From positions 12,808,983 to 12,872,982 of the forward strand of contig NC_087077.1 in NCBI RefSeq assembly GCF_026151205.1: a DNA stretch of 64,000 nucleotides, written 5' to 3'. The notes under the pieces were generated by a model, which worked only from the letters and a program-made list of their open reading frames with translations, was not told the origin of the DNA and ran no database searches. Positions 47,703-59,700 of the stretch are shown here, in pieces (within the stretch, counting starts at the first letter, position 1; each line of letters starts with the position of its first letter). Source of the DNA: Bolinopsis microptera. Taxonomy: Eukaryota > Ctenophora > Tentaculata > Lobata > Bolinopsidae. A program made the translations under genes and the position numbers.

Positions 47703-50700
47703 CAGGCACGTAGCCAGGATTTTTCTTTGGGGGGGGGGGGGGGGCTGTTGGCGAGCGAAGCGAGCCGACGTGTCGAGTCCAGCTGCGCAGTGAGCGAAGC
47801 GAGCAAGCTGTGGCAGGGGTCTGGGGGCGCAGCCCCCAGCGGGGTCCAGGGGCGGAGCCCCTTGGCGGGGGCTAGGGGGGCGCAGCCCCCCGGAAAATTT
47901 TTTGCAAAACAGGGTGTTTTAGACAACATTTGGCATTAAAGAAATTTGTAGGACATCAATAAACTGGGATTGAAAAGAATCAAGTTCTCACGTAAATTTG
48001 GTAACTCCACAACAGCAATCTGCATTCTCCAATCAGAATTTACGACTTACTCAGGGCTCAGGCCTCATCGTCTTCAGATTTTTACATTTCCTACGGTCTA
48101 GGGGACAAGAATGATTTAAGAAATATAAATTTAGCGATTAAGAAATAAGAATAACCAGGTTTTGCAATCAACAGATTCTTACTGCAAAGTATGAAAGAAT
48201 CAAGAAAGATATGATTGAAATTTGAGGCACAGTTTTAAACTATGTTTACTGTACTTTGTACTATTTGGCATTTGCATGTAGAAACAAGAAAGGAGCCCGA
48301 ATCTATAATAGGAAATATTATGTTTGAAAATATATTATAGTTATAGTAAATAATGAATAAATTAGTAAATAGTAATAGGTTTGAAAATGTATGATAGTCA
48401 TAGTCAATAAATTAATAATTGTTAAAAACACTGAACATCAATTGTCAATGCAGATTATGGAAAGCATTAAGCAACCATTAACAAAGTAAACAACGATGAA
48501 AAATTTAACAACGTTTCTCTAATACAAAATACAAATGTCTTATGATAAATGAGGTAGGTATCAGTTCAGGGAAAAAATGCTCGTTTAAATTTTAAACAAT
48601 TAACAAACATGAAACAACACGAGCTGAATTTGGCTAAAACAAGAATAACTTAACATTCAAAGTTCAAACAACAATCTTATTAAGATTAAAGATATCAGAT
48701 ACATATTTCTTGCTAGTTGCAACAACTTCATTAAAAATTAAAAGGACCAATATGGTCTAAGGTCTGTCACTTAAACAATGAACTCATAATAATGATTTAA
48801 AAAACAAGTCTCCTTGAGGATGTCTTGATGAATCTTTGGGCGATTTCTTCTGCAGTGGGAAGAATTTCTCTGTGGCTCATGATGAGGACGAGATTCTCCA
48901 TTCGGTTGCCCATATCCACATAATTAAAAATTTCCTCCCAAACCCATTTTCAGACCCTTCTGTGGCCCGCTCGCTTCGCTCGCAGCGGCTAAGTTACTTT
49001 TCCAACAGGGGCGTGTGCAGGATTTTTAGAAGGGGTGGGCGAGGAGTCGGCGCGAAGCGCCGGCTCCGAGGCTACTGCGGCAGGGGCTCGGGGGCGCAGC
49101 CCCCGGAAAATTTTAACTGGATTATATGCTAAACCAATAGGATATCAATACAGAAGGTTCAAAACAGTTGATTAGACACTTGGTTATTAGTAATATTTTA
49201 AGAGGGCAGGGGGCGCAGCATCCGGAAAATTTTTAACTGGATTATATGATAGACCAATAGGATATCAATAGAGAAGGTTCAAAGTAGTTGATTAGACACT
49301 CGGTAATATTTTGGATTCAAAACATTGGACAAATTAAAATTAAAGGTGGCACGAATTTTAAGTCATTTAGAGAGGAAAAATTTCCTCTCGATACCCAATG
49401 ATTGAACTGCTCTTTGCGGACTGCAATTTTCAGTCGCTAACCAAGAAATTTCCTCTCAGATGCCAAAAATTTCCTCATTCTTCCCAAATTTCCTCCCAGA
49501 TATCTGGTGGGTTTGCCAACTTTGTGGATATGGGTTCGGTTGACAGTCATGGTAGCTCTTATAGCTGTTTTAGTTCTTTCGACCTTGGAGAACGTCCTCT
49601 CAGGCTCTGCCGTCGAAACTGGCAAGGTAGCAAGATACTTCAGTAGATGTGATACTGAAGGGTACAGCTTAGCACTATTCAGTGCAGATAATGCTGTTCT
49701 TGGTCTGTCACTCTTGCTCAGAGGCTGCCAGTGAAGCAGCCACCTATTGACCTCCCGCTCTAGTAAAATGGAACCAACATCCAAAAAATCCTCGAAATGT
49801 TCCACAAGTTTTCCTGTTACCTCCGCTGACTGGTCAGGTTCTGGTGCTTTTGCAGGGATTAACTGCTCAAGGGCTGCCACATTCTGTTTCTCCTCCCCAA
49901 AGCGGGCATTCATATCTTGTATGACATTCCCGACAGCTCCAACCCAAACCTTATGATAATGTTCTTCTGGATCTGACGTCTTAGTGTACTGGTTTATTGC
50001 AATTCTTGATCTTGGCCCTGGTACCTTAATCTCAACACCCATACGTTCTCCAAGCAATACCACCTCCTCGTACATGCGTTTCCAGTGATGTGGCTCTTTC
50101 ATATCTGCCAACTGTTTTTTCACAAGTTTTGTTTGCTCCATGCATCCACTCATGTCTATCTGTTTATCCTGAATCATTGTCGTCAGGGGGAGAAGCAGTC
50201 CTGTCAGATTCTCCAACATCACAAGGCTAACAAAGAAGTTAGCCTTGTCTATCGCACATTGGAGATTAAAGGCACCAGACCTAGTTTCTGGACTACTCCA
50301 GGAGGTCATGTCGGTCAGGGCATCAAAAACATACGGCAGGAGGTTCCTCAAAACTTGTACTGCTTTGTGACGCTCTAGGAATCGGGTTGTACAGAGAGAG
50401 GTCAGTTTATCCTTTGATATCCGGGAATCTTCTGCTCTTCGGATAACTGTCTTCAGATGTTCCACTCTTTTTGCGGAACGATTGAAGAATTGTGTTATTT
50501 TTTTGATCAGAGCGTGGGCTTTGTTGATAAACACATCTTTTATGGCACTCCCAGCACTAAGATTCATCTGGTGCATCATACAGTGCTGGAATTCTGCTTT
50601 GGGAGCCCTTTTTTTGAACTCCGCGGCAACACCAACACGCTCACTGCTCATGTTTGATGCCCCATCATATCCCTGGCCAATACACAAGTTCAGGTCCAGT

Positions 50701-52623
50701 TTTAGTTTTTCCACAACATCAACCAGGACTCTAGCAATGTTCACACCTGACATCACCAGTTCGTCTTCACCGACGTCATTCAAACCAAGTACCATCCTGA
50801 TCATATCCAACAAATCAACTATAGCGATGGGATCTTCCCTCAATATATAATCTCCAGTATTTTCATTCTGCTCCAAGTAACGGATGCAGATAGCTGTCAG
50901 TTCCTTCTTTGATCTGTCCGTAGTATCATCAGCAAGGATTGTCCAGAACTCAGCCTTGCGTACCTTTTCTACAATCCTTTCAATTACCATAGTCTTGACG
51001 AGATTTACTATCTCATTCTGGATGTCGGCAGACATGAGTGTTGCAGTTTTAGGTGCAGACAAACAGTGTTTCTTGAGAGCTTCATCACCAGCCCTGATTC
51101 TCATTCTAAGGGACGCCCGAAAATTCCCATCATTTGTAGACGGTTCATCTCCTGTACTGTTAACGACCCCTACTTCACCTGTGTTTCCCCTGAGGGCGAT
51201 ATTTTGTCTGGCGTGAAACAACACTGTGTCGACAATAGACACAAGTGCTTTTCGATTGCACTCAGCTTGGATTGCTCTGGACGTGTTGATAGTGTTTCTG
51301 ATGTCTTCTTTTTTACCCTCAATTACATTTATGTAATTTTCCATAAGATTCATGGATGTCAAATGGAAATCCTTTTCCATGTGGGAGTCCAATAAGCCAG
51401 ACTTTCCTTTCAGGTCATGGAACTTAATCAGCGGTTTGGTGACCAGAGTGGTGAGCTTCTGCCCTCTGCCCTTTCCACGACCCTTACCAGGTGCATGAGC
51501 TTGAGAACCAAAAAGGACACAGGGTTTGCAATAAACAGCGCTTTGTTTCTTCGATACACAGAGCCAGTCTTTGTAAATTGGATCTTGGACATGGCTTATT
51601 AGAAGCCTCCTTGTGCTCTTTCCATGCCGAGAGGTGGGAAGTTCGCTTTGTGAGGTGGGGGTCCAACAGTTCAAAAACCTCTCAAGGTCTTTATCATCGA
51701 AGGTTTCTTTCCCAACGGCATCAGCAATATCTGCTTTGCACTCTGCATGATCAATCGGTACGTTTCTGACGTCAGGCTCAATAATTGTGTCAACAGGTTC
51801 TACAGGATCGACAGGGTCTACATGATCATCAGGATCGAATGGATCAACAAGGTCGACTAGATCAACAAGATCGACTGGATCAACAGGATCGACTGGAACA
51901 CAAAGATCGACTGGATCAACAAGATCGACTGGATCAACAAGATCGACTGGATCAACAAGATCGACTGGATCAACAGGATCGAATGGATCAACAAGATCGA
52001 TATCCTCGGGCTCTTGTTCAGGGTTTTCGTCCTCTAAACGAGCTTTCTTGGGCTTGAAAAATGCCCTCAGAGTGGACATTACTAGCCTGGGAAGCAGAAA
52101 ATTTGATAATTTAAAATCGATATATTGTTAAGTGCAGACTGCATTTGACAGTTATTAAAACAACGAAATACAAAAAGCAGAATCATGAACAAAAATCAGA
52201 AGCCTTTTTTAAATTGATACGTATTGAATTTTATTATACTATATATAATAGGTAGTAGAGAACAGACAGAGCAAATACAAGATGTGTACACACGCCGACT
52301 GCCGAGCGGGTGTAAGAACTAAGTATATTAGCTTAATGTACTGATGTGGCATGTGCAAGTGTGCGCGACTCCGTCTCGCACGTGTGGTAACCTGATATAA
52401 TAATATTCCGCCAAATATGAAACAGCAGACAGCTAGACGTGTACACTGTACTGTGTATTGACTATTTATAGAAGTATTCTAGAATTTTCGCTTGGATGTT
52501 ATGACAGATATTTACTAATCCACAGTTCAAATCTTTGACTGACTGCAGTCATAAACACAGCCCAGTTACCAGGCGACCATGCAGGGGACTAGGGGGCTTA
52601 TTTTTTCTGAAGTTCAATTTTTT

Positions 52624-52657
<34 letters not shown>

Positions 52658-52696
52658 CTGCCGCCCCCCTAGCCCCCCCCCCTGGCTACGTGCCTG
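47703..52696 (-). mobile_element. Full-length hAT transposon, 4994 bp
   Basis: Terminal inverted repeats CAGGCACGTAGCCAGG / CCTGGCTACGTGCCTG with an exact 8-bp target duplication CACAATTA (47695-47702, 52697-52704). Long G or C runs sit just inside each end, and GCGAGCGAAGCGAGC-type motifs fill the left subterminal region. It contains an intact transposase gene reading right to left, so it may be autonomous. Within its non-coding left part, GGAAAATTTTAACTGG blocks at about 49107 and 49224 mark a tandem duplication of about 117 bp. Confidence 0.95.
49437..52079 (-). CDS. hAT transposase (TTF-type zinc finger / DUF4371 / dimerisation domain)
   Basis: 880 residues in one exon, ATG at 52079, no frameshift. 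It would cut and paste the surrounding element in the nucleus. Residues about 25-95 are a low-complexity acidic run of DPVDLVD repeats. A TTF-type zinc-finger region lies at about 165-215 (WLCVSKKQSAVYCKPC). The DUF4371/RNase H-like core includes ILADDTTDRSKKE near 382 and GQGYDGASNMS near 468, with the expected acidic residues. The hAT dimerisation region is near 808-850 (SHLLKYLATLPVSTAEPERT). Length is usual for this group, which is related to ZMYM1-like proteins. Several antisense ORFs here, including a DQQDRLDQQ repeat frame, are shadows. Confidence 0.93.
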   Translation of the reverse strand: MSTLRAFFKPKKARLEDENPEQEPEDIDLVDPFDPVDPVDLVDPVDLVDPVDLVDPVDLCVPVDPVDPVDLVDLVDLVDPFDPDDHVDPVDPVEPVDTIIEPDVRNVPIDHAECKADIADAVGKETFDDKDLERFLNCWTPTSQSELPTSRHGKSTRRLLISHVQDPIYKDWLCVSKKQSAVYCKPCVLFGSQAHAPGKGRGKGRGQKLTTLVTKPLIKFHDLKGKSGLLDSHMEKDFHLTSMNLMENYINVIEGKKEDIRNTINTSRAIQAECNRKALVSIVDTVLFHARQNIALRGNTGEVGVVNSTGDEPSTNDGNFRASLRMRIRAGDEALKKHCLSAPKTATLMSADIQNEIVNLVKTMVIERIVEKVRKAEFWTILADDTTDRSKKELTAICIRYLEQNENTGDYILREDPIAIVDLLDMIRMVLGLNDVGEDELVMSGVNIARVLVDVVEKLKLDLNLCIGQGYDGASNMSSERVGVAAEFKKRAPKAEFQHCMMHQMNLSAGSAIKDVFINKAHALIKKITQFFNRSAKRVEHLKTVIRRAEDSRISKDKLTSLCTTRFLERHKAVQVLRNLLPYVFDALTDMTSWSSPETRSGAFNLQCAIDKANFFVSLVMLENLTGLLLPLTTMIQDKQIDMSGCMEQTKLVKKQLADMKEPHHWKRMYEEVVLLGERMGVEIKVPGPRSRIAINQYTKTSDPEEHYHKVWVGAVGNVIQDMNARFGEEKQNVAALEQLIPAKAPEPDQSAEVTGKLVEHFEDFLDVGSILLEREVNRWLLHWQPLSKSDRPRTALSALNSAKLYPSVSHLLKYLATLPVSTAEPERTFSKVERTKTAIRATMTVNRTHIHKVGKPTRYLGGNLGRMRKFLASERKFLG

Positions 52697-53009
52697 CACA
52701 ATTAGTCCCCAAAAACATCTCTCAAGCTTTTCCCGCCGACATACCTACAAAACTTTCTGATCACACGTCAGCCTGCTCCTGGCTCCAGTTATACGGGAAA
52801 AGACACTTTCAAAACAGTATTTACTACAAGGGACCACTGCTCTCTGTCTTCGCAGACAAAGCAGACGTTACTACACTTCCGACATTATTTTCGATAAATC
52901 TGTTCAAGACTAGTGCCAAGAAAATGCTACTTAATCTTCAAAGTGATGGTGATGTTAACGAGTGGCAACCATTCCTACTGCACAATGTTCCATTGTTCCT
53001 GGCCTAAGA

Positions 53010-53530
53010 CAGTCTAGACCTCTTAACCTATAGGATCGATATTATGGATGGGTAATATCATGTGTAGCGTGAAGCGTCGTGTTTTTAAATCTGTAGTTCA
53101 TAGTACTTCATGATCACAGTGTACTTTTTGATAACAGTGTGCAGTGCCCTTTCCAGAGGGTTTGTTTTAAAAAGAATTCTTTAACATTACTATTTTATAT
53201 CTATTACTGTTTGTATTATAATTTTGAGTAAACATTAATCGAGTAAACCGCTCGATTCCCAATCAGTAATTAAGAGGCCTCATTCAGGACGCAGGTCAGC
53301 AATTTGAAATACTATAATACTATTGTACTATGTGTAGTTCAGTACGATGATGTGTTCCCAACGAAGCGGAGCAATAGTGTTACTGTTATCAGGTAACCTC
53401 ATTAAGTGAAAAATACATGGTACTCGGTGTTTAAACCATTACTACTACTAGAAGTAACAACCACGCGGTTAGTAGATACCATTTCAAATCAGTAAAAATA
53501 GGTAGTAATCATTACATTCAGCTTCATAAC
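53010..53530. other. LINE 3' flank and unassigned sequence
   Basis: Follows the LINE fragment's stop. AAGAGGCCTCATTC near 53271 is also found near 46545, just outside the Mutator-like element, hinting at another shared repeat. No gene. Confidence 0.35.
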
Positions 53531-53532
53531 TA

Positions 53533-54102
53533 CCTTATCGGACATAATTATCACGGACAAGTTTTTCACGGACACAATTATTCACCCTCATGACGCCCAA
53601 AAATTTTCAAGAAATTGTGAAACTTTCTTGTGATTTTTACGATATTTCTATGTTGAAACTATGGCCCAAACAGTGGCACAAGTAATAATTTGCCACCTGC
53701 TAGAGAACTAAGAGAAGCAGAGGATGACAAAATTGATATCAACATCGTTATAATATCTTCGGATGAAGATGAGCCTAAAAATCTCATCAATCCTTCGAGT
53801 TTCGATTTTCATTTCGAATTCGATTAGTTCGATTCTTAACAATTTGGCGGACAAAAACGCCAAATCCCGGCCGAGCTCTGATACTAATAAGCTAATATAA
53901 TAATCGGCTACACACAAATCATTATCTACACATATGTAGGGACACATACAACACACTAAAATTGATGGAAATAATTACCGGAATTTATTATTCACGGACC
54001 TTAATAATGCCACAGACATTATTTTCACGGAAATAATTATTCACGCTAAGGTCTTCAGCGTGAAACTGAAAGTAATGTCCGTGATAAATATGACCGCTAA
54101 GG
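53533..54102. mobile_element. MITE with TA duplication, 570 bp
   Basis: Ends CCTTATCGGACATAATTATC / GATAAATATGACCGCTAAGG form an imperfect inverted repeat, extended by TCACGGACA / TGTCCGTGA, and TA flanks both sides. Additional CACGGAC motifs occur inside. No ORF of note. The CCTTA start and TA target match the 4619-5166 element, so both may use the same Tc1/mariner-like transposase. Confidence 0.7.
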
Positions 54103-54104
54103 TA

Positions 54105-56735
54105 TAAAGCGATCCCCACAACTTTGTACTTACGAGTACGATAATTAACGTCTGCTGGGATTGGCGAGGATTTCAATACGTAGGACTAGGATTGCGGAGG
54201 CATTTGGTAATACTAATATAGTACGTGGTAATTAAATAGTTGTAAGATAATTACATTTTGATTTTCTTTCATATTATAAGTATATATGAGGACAGTGATT
54301 TGTGTTTATAAGATTTTGAATGGATATAATTATAAACATTTGAATATAAACTTTAAAATCAAGGCAGTCACAAAAGTCTGATTTCGGTAATATTTATATA
54401 CGAGACAAAAATAATAAGCAGAATAAATAGGCAGAATCGAGCTGACGACAAACTTTATCTCACTCTCATGTTGGTAAACTGACTTAACATTAATTGCCGT
54501 GCTAATATAATATAACCGACAACCTTTAACCGACACCAGCCACCCCATCATATAAATATATACATCCGACAGGTTGGGGAACAATCCTCGTGACAAATTA
54601 AAAGCCCTCGAGGACCATTTTAGCACTTAAATATTATCTGAGGAACAAGGAACACTCAAAGTCAAGTTTAATCTCGCGTTCTGGCTCTCGTGACTGGTGA
54701 CTGGGGGTATTGAACAATATCCCGCCAATGATAGACGGTCACAAATACGTGCGATATTCATAAAACTCCGCTGACGAATGAGATATATTGGTTATATCGG
54801 TCATATTTCCAATCTTATACTGCTTATATGGCCCTCCAGTGTGCTCCCATGACCAACATTATAGATTGCCAATAAAATGAAACAATTCCATACGTTACAG
54901 AAACATTAGCACGGCTTTCCGCAAAAACAGTGAGAGATAAACCATTGAAACGTTTTTGGCTGGGTAGAATGCTTCTATGGCGTTTTGACCAGTATGATGA
55001 AATACAAAATTGGCCACAAAATCACAAAATAAATAAATATTATTAACAGACATGTTGCTAATTATAGCAATATATGACTATATCATATATTGAGTATATT
55101 ATGTTAATATATGACTTTAACATAATATTAGTAAATAAGTTAGCTGGGTAGACTGTTTAATGAGATCAAAATCAAAATTTCCTTCGTAAGTTGGAACTCG
55201 AAGTATGCAGCACGTGTTAACTGTTAAACTGCAAGAAACACGGTAGATTTCAAGATAGCCCGAACTCTGAGTTTTAGTTTAGTAATAACGCTAGTATTTA
55301 ACAAGTATTTATTTAATAATGTCAAGATACCCCGAGTAAGTCATGATCACTCCATCAAATTCTAATATTCGCCGGCACTTTTCTGCAGCATATGAAACTA
55401 TTTAACTTGATGCAGCGAATATTATGTGCAGTATGATAACTTAAACATGATCTGAAGCTTCATCAGCTCCTGCATGTATATTGAGTTATATTATCGATGA
55501 TATCCGTTTAAATTGATATCGATATTCAATGACGAAGATACTACTGTAACTTGTGTATAAGACTCATGGTTTCAGTTTTAATTATTCTTCCATAACAGAC
55601 TCAAATTATAATGTGCCTTATAACTATACTGTTTTGACAATGGATGTTTTCGAATTGGGTATGGAAATTAGGCCATATACTACCTTAATGAACCATACCG
55701 CATAGTGCATAAATTCATATACATATTATTCAATTCCTGTTTAATTCAGTTGTTCATGTTGTGCAAAACAATAAAAATCAAGTAATTTCATATAAGTGGA
55801 AACATTCTTTTGCTCCTTTATATCAAAGTATTATAAACTTCAGTCAATTAAATTCAAAATAAAACTTTAAGCATAAAAACCCAATGACAAATCGCACGAA
55901 CTTGATGCCAAAGCAAGCATCATGTTGTAAATTCTGATAGTGGTGTAGCACACAATTTGCAAATTCGCCATGGTGGACTAGTAATTGTAATTCATCAAAC
56001 CTTCGCCAGTATTCTTTTGTTATACATTAGTTTGGTGAATTAAATGTATAAGTGGAGATTAATGACTGTAAATAGTAACTCTAAAGATATATTGTAGCAT
56101 GCTTTACCATATCATGCTTAATTATCAAATTCATGTCTCAGGATCAATGCAATGCCGACGGGATCAATTCCCCAATATAGTTAAAATTTCGAAGACTTGC
56201 TGAATTTCGTATTTTTTCAAACGGTAATCGAGATCTGAATTATCATTCTTTTAACGAATATTAAATTTGACGAACCATGCATATTACATTAACCGTAAAT
56301 TATATTAACCGTAAAACATATAAACTGCATTGACGCTAATTGTTGGCGATTCAACTAAATCTATGAATATTTTAAAACTTTGACTTAAGTTTGATGCCTA
56401 ACCGAGATAGCTTTATCAAATGTGATCTTTGTGGACGATAAATAGGTCACGTCACCGCTGAATATATTTCTATATCGGTCGAGTTATATATGAGACTACA
56501 CTGTAGATACAGTTATATGGCTAGCTTAATGGCCGTCAAACAGAAGCAATGCCAATATCTGTCCCTAAATATAGCCTTGCCTTGATTCTCACAAAATATC
56601 GTATTCTTGATGAATGATAGTACCAGTACCAGTTTGCACTTCAACAACTCGTTAATTTATAACGACATTCTATTAACATATGAAATATTTCCAACTGAAA
56701 TTAGATAAAACCCCACTCCTGACGGGCCACAAAGT
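54105..56735. other. Intergenic, nothing recognised
   Basis: AT-rich, without coding pattern, clear repeat family or RNA gene. It separates the MITE from the 3' end of the phosphatase gene. Confidence 0.45.
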
Positions 56736-56742
56736 TCGAAAA

Positions 56743-56750
56743 TCTTTATT
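56743..56750 (-). terminator. Polyadenylation signal of the phosphatase gene
   Basis: AATAAA on the minus strand, about 35 bases after the TGA stop at 56781-56783. Its spacing suits a very short 3' UTR. Confidence 0.55.
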
Positions 56751-56780
56751 CTCTAAGGGTCAGTCAGCTGTTAACATTGA

Positions 56781-59700
56781 TCACACAAAATATCCACATT
56801 TAACTTGTATAACAGCAGCAGGTTCCGAAGCGTCTTTAGACATGAAGTACACCGCTTCAATAGCGTCCCCCTCACCAGGGTGAGCCCTAGTCCCAAACTT
56901 AGCTTTTAGATCATATCCCCCTTTTGGTTTGTTCTTCTTCTGGACGTACGCAGAGGTAAAGTAGGTAGACTTGTTAACCCACCCTTTCTTGTAGAGTCCA
57001 ACCCAGTGACCACAGCTTGCAGGGCTTATCTTACCTGATATACCTAGGTGTTTTATGTGGATCTTCATGGATTTCTTCTTAAACCATGTGGCGTGTTGTG
57101 GTTCCATTTCCAACTGTCGGATACCTTGGCTGGAGGGCATGACGACGTTCAGTAGGGCTGCTACAGGTTTGTGGTCTGATATCTTGATCTCTGGGTAGCT
57201 TTTGTAGGATATCACTTCGATTGAAGGGGTTACTTTCTTACTCTCGTTATCTATCTTCGTTAACAGTTCCTGTAAAAAGGTAAGCTGGGCTTGTTCAGAA
57301 ATTAATGATACACACGTTAACATTGGCTAATAAATGTCAGTTTAAATAAAAGTAAAGCCTTGCTTTCCCTAGACCAACCTGGAATTGTTCACTGTCATTA
57401 AAATCCCCGAACTTTAACTCTATCTTGGCCTGGGCATCAGCCTTTGCAGAGCTTGTCAAGTGCATCATACGTAGAACACCCAGGGTCTTCCTTCTCATCT
57501 CTTCCGATCGGAGACAGTGGTCTTTCTTCCTCATCACCTGACACAACATTTTTGTATCACTTATTTTGCGAAACAGCCATTTTAAATGGTTAATCTAGTT
57601 ACGTTATAACACACGTAAGTTTGTTTACCAGATAAATATATTAACAAGTTTCCTGGTTACCAAAATATCGATGTTTAGAATACAACATTATTGCTACTGT
57701 TCAACACTTAACCGTGACCAATATTAGCTGATTTTTGGGTAGATTGTGAGAAAAACTTACATTATGAGAATAATAATATGCATAGTGAGATTATGAGAAT
57801 ATGCATAGTGAGATTATGAGAATATGCATAGTGAGATTATGAGAATATGCATAGTGAGATTATGAGAATATGCATAGTGAGATTATGAGAATATGCATAG
57901 TGAGATTATGAGAATATGCATAGTGAGATTATGAGAATAAGTAACGTGGACACTGACTGATTATCTTTGAAAATACCTTCTTTTTGAAAAGTGTGCGCGA
58001 CTTTTTGGATTTATTCGCTGGTTTTGGTGACACCAGGTCACTTTTCTTGGAGATCTCTTCCGATTCACTGTCTGAATCACTCAAATTCTTTAATGTCGGA
58101 TCCCAGTTTACAGTGTTCGCTGCTATCTCTCGATCTCCCTGAAATTAATTGTACTGAACTGAAAATCTTTTAATCTTGAGACCCATTGCAATAAGTCTCA
58201 CCACTTTTAGCACAGGTTCGTTAAAAGGGCCTTCTAATCACTTTTCAATCTGGCTTATTTTACAGCTTTTTAACAGGATTAACTTATAGAGAGTGCATAA
58301 CAGTTTTTTAACAGGATTAACTTATAGAGAGTGCATAACAGTTACATGCGACACGGCGAGTTAAAATCTAAGTTTTTAAAATCGTAAATTGCGGTACGGT
58401 ATTTAATAAATATATTTTTGCCTACCTTTGTCCTAAAGAGAACTCTGTCACACCAGGACGGTACTCTTTGCTTTTTACTACTATCAAAAATATCCGTTCC
58501 TGATTAGTTAGTTAAATCACAATCATAATTGCATTACACAATTACACATTTATATAATACAAATAAAAATGCTGATTGGGTTTACCACAACTAACCACTA
58601 GTGTCAAGTAGTTACTAGTGGCTACTTGTAACTTTGTAATAGTAAGATAGCCACAACTAACCCATATCAAACTTGTAGGATGGAGGGAAGGTGATTTCTC
58701 CCTCCTCAAATCCCACGAAGGCTAATCCCTCTTTCTGCTGTGTTTTCAGCTGATCGTACTGGACAAGTTCTAGATGTCTACCATCTGCAACCATCTTCCT
58801 AGTTTCCAGGTTGTCAAAGGCTACCCTGTAGTTGAGATCTCCCGACCAGATCACATAGTCGTGTTGGTACAATTCCTCGCACTGTGGGTCTGCGAACTCC
58901 TGGAGGGAACATTAACTCTTGTTGCTATAGTTACTAGTAGTTGTTGCTATAGTTGTTGCTATAGTTGTTGCTAGTTCTCTTGTTGCTAGTTGCTACGGGA
59001 AATATCTACGAGAAATATCTATAGGTTGAGAAATAAAGAAGCTTTTTATGTTCAATTGGGCGAGTGGTTTAGGAAACACATAATGCATACCTGTTCAGCG
59101 AAGAACTGCCAGTATTCTGTATTCCTGTCGAGTATCCTGGCATCAAAGGCAGTGAGGTGGCAGTTGATGAAGGCGACATGTTTACCGTAGAGACGAAACC
59201 TGATCGTTGCTGCTCCTTTGAAAATGTTCGACACTCCACCTGTTCAAAAATTTGTGGTTATAAGGAATTTGGACGTGCCATTCAGCCGATTTAAATCGGA
59301 ATAATAATTTTTAAAAGAATCCAAGAAAATAAGAATAAACCCTTTAAACTCGAATAAGGTACGACCTACCGACGAAGCCACTCTTTGAGGTAGTTGCTTC
59401 CACGTGACTGACTGCCCGCATGTGCTCTTTCTTGATGTATACTCGCAACTTTATCTTTAGTAGAGATTTGAGATCAATATAATGTTATATTTGGGCCTAC
59501 CCTGTATAATTATCGCCCGAGATTGTGTGACCTATGTTCGGGGGCACGATATGATATTTTATAAGTGTTTAAAACTTGTACACGCCTTCAAATTTCAAGT
59601 ATGGACTATGGATTGCAGAAAATATCAACCTGAAAGACCGAAGTAAGGGCAACAACGTAATAACCACGCCCCCAGAGAAGGGAATCAAACTTTTTGCACC

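Larger units (their letters stand above)
47613..53007 (+). pseudogene. Second LINE ORF2 fragment, split by a hAT element
   Basis: Left piece 47613-47702 reads EILTVHGLIVYNSIILMHKV; right piece from 52705 reads FPADIPTKLSDHT, FQNSIYYKGPLLSVF and ends LLHNVPLFLA plus stop. Both align in order with the C-terminus of the LINE at 14187-16739 (EILTIHGIIVKNA, FKGPLLALT, LLHNVPGL). Removing the hAT and one 8-bp duplication restores one continuous frame. It is the last about 130 residues only, with no reverse transcriptase core. Confidence 0.85.

Noticed and set aside
47639-47939. ORFs crossing the left end of the hAT on both strands
   Set aside because: They join LINE remnant, G run and transposon end by chance; their compositions follow the repeat.
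48993-49020. Another complete transposon end (CAGGGGCGTGTGCAGG) nested in the hAT
   Set aside because: It resembles a hAT terminus, but no matching far end or target duplication was found.
51785-52057. DQQDRL repeat protein on the + strand
   Set aside because: Antisense shadow of the acidic repeat in the hAT transposase.
52579-53007. Single 142-residue protein starting inside the hAT
   Set aside because: The first part translates the G run and terminus of the transposon; only the last about 100 residues are LINE-derived.
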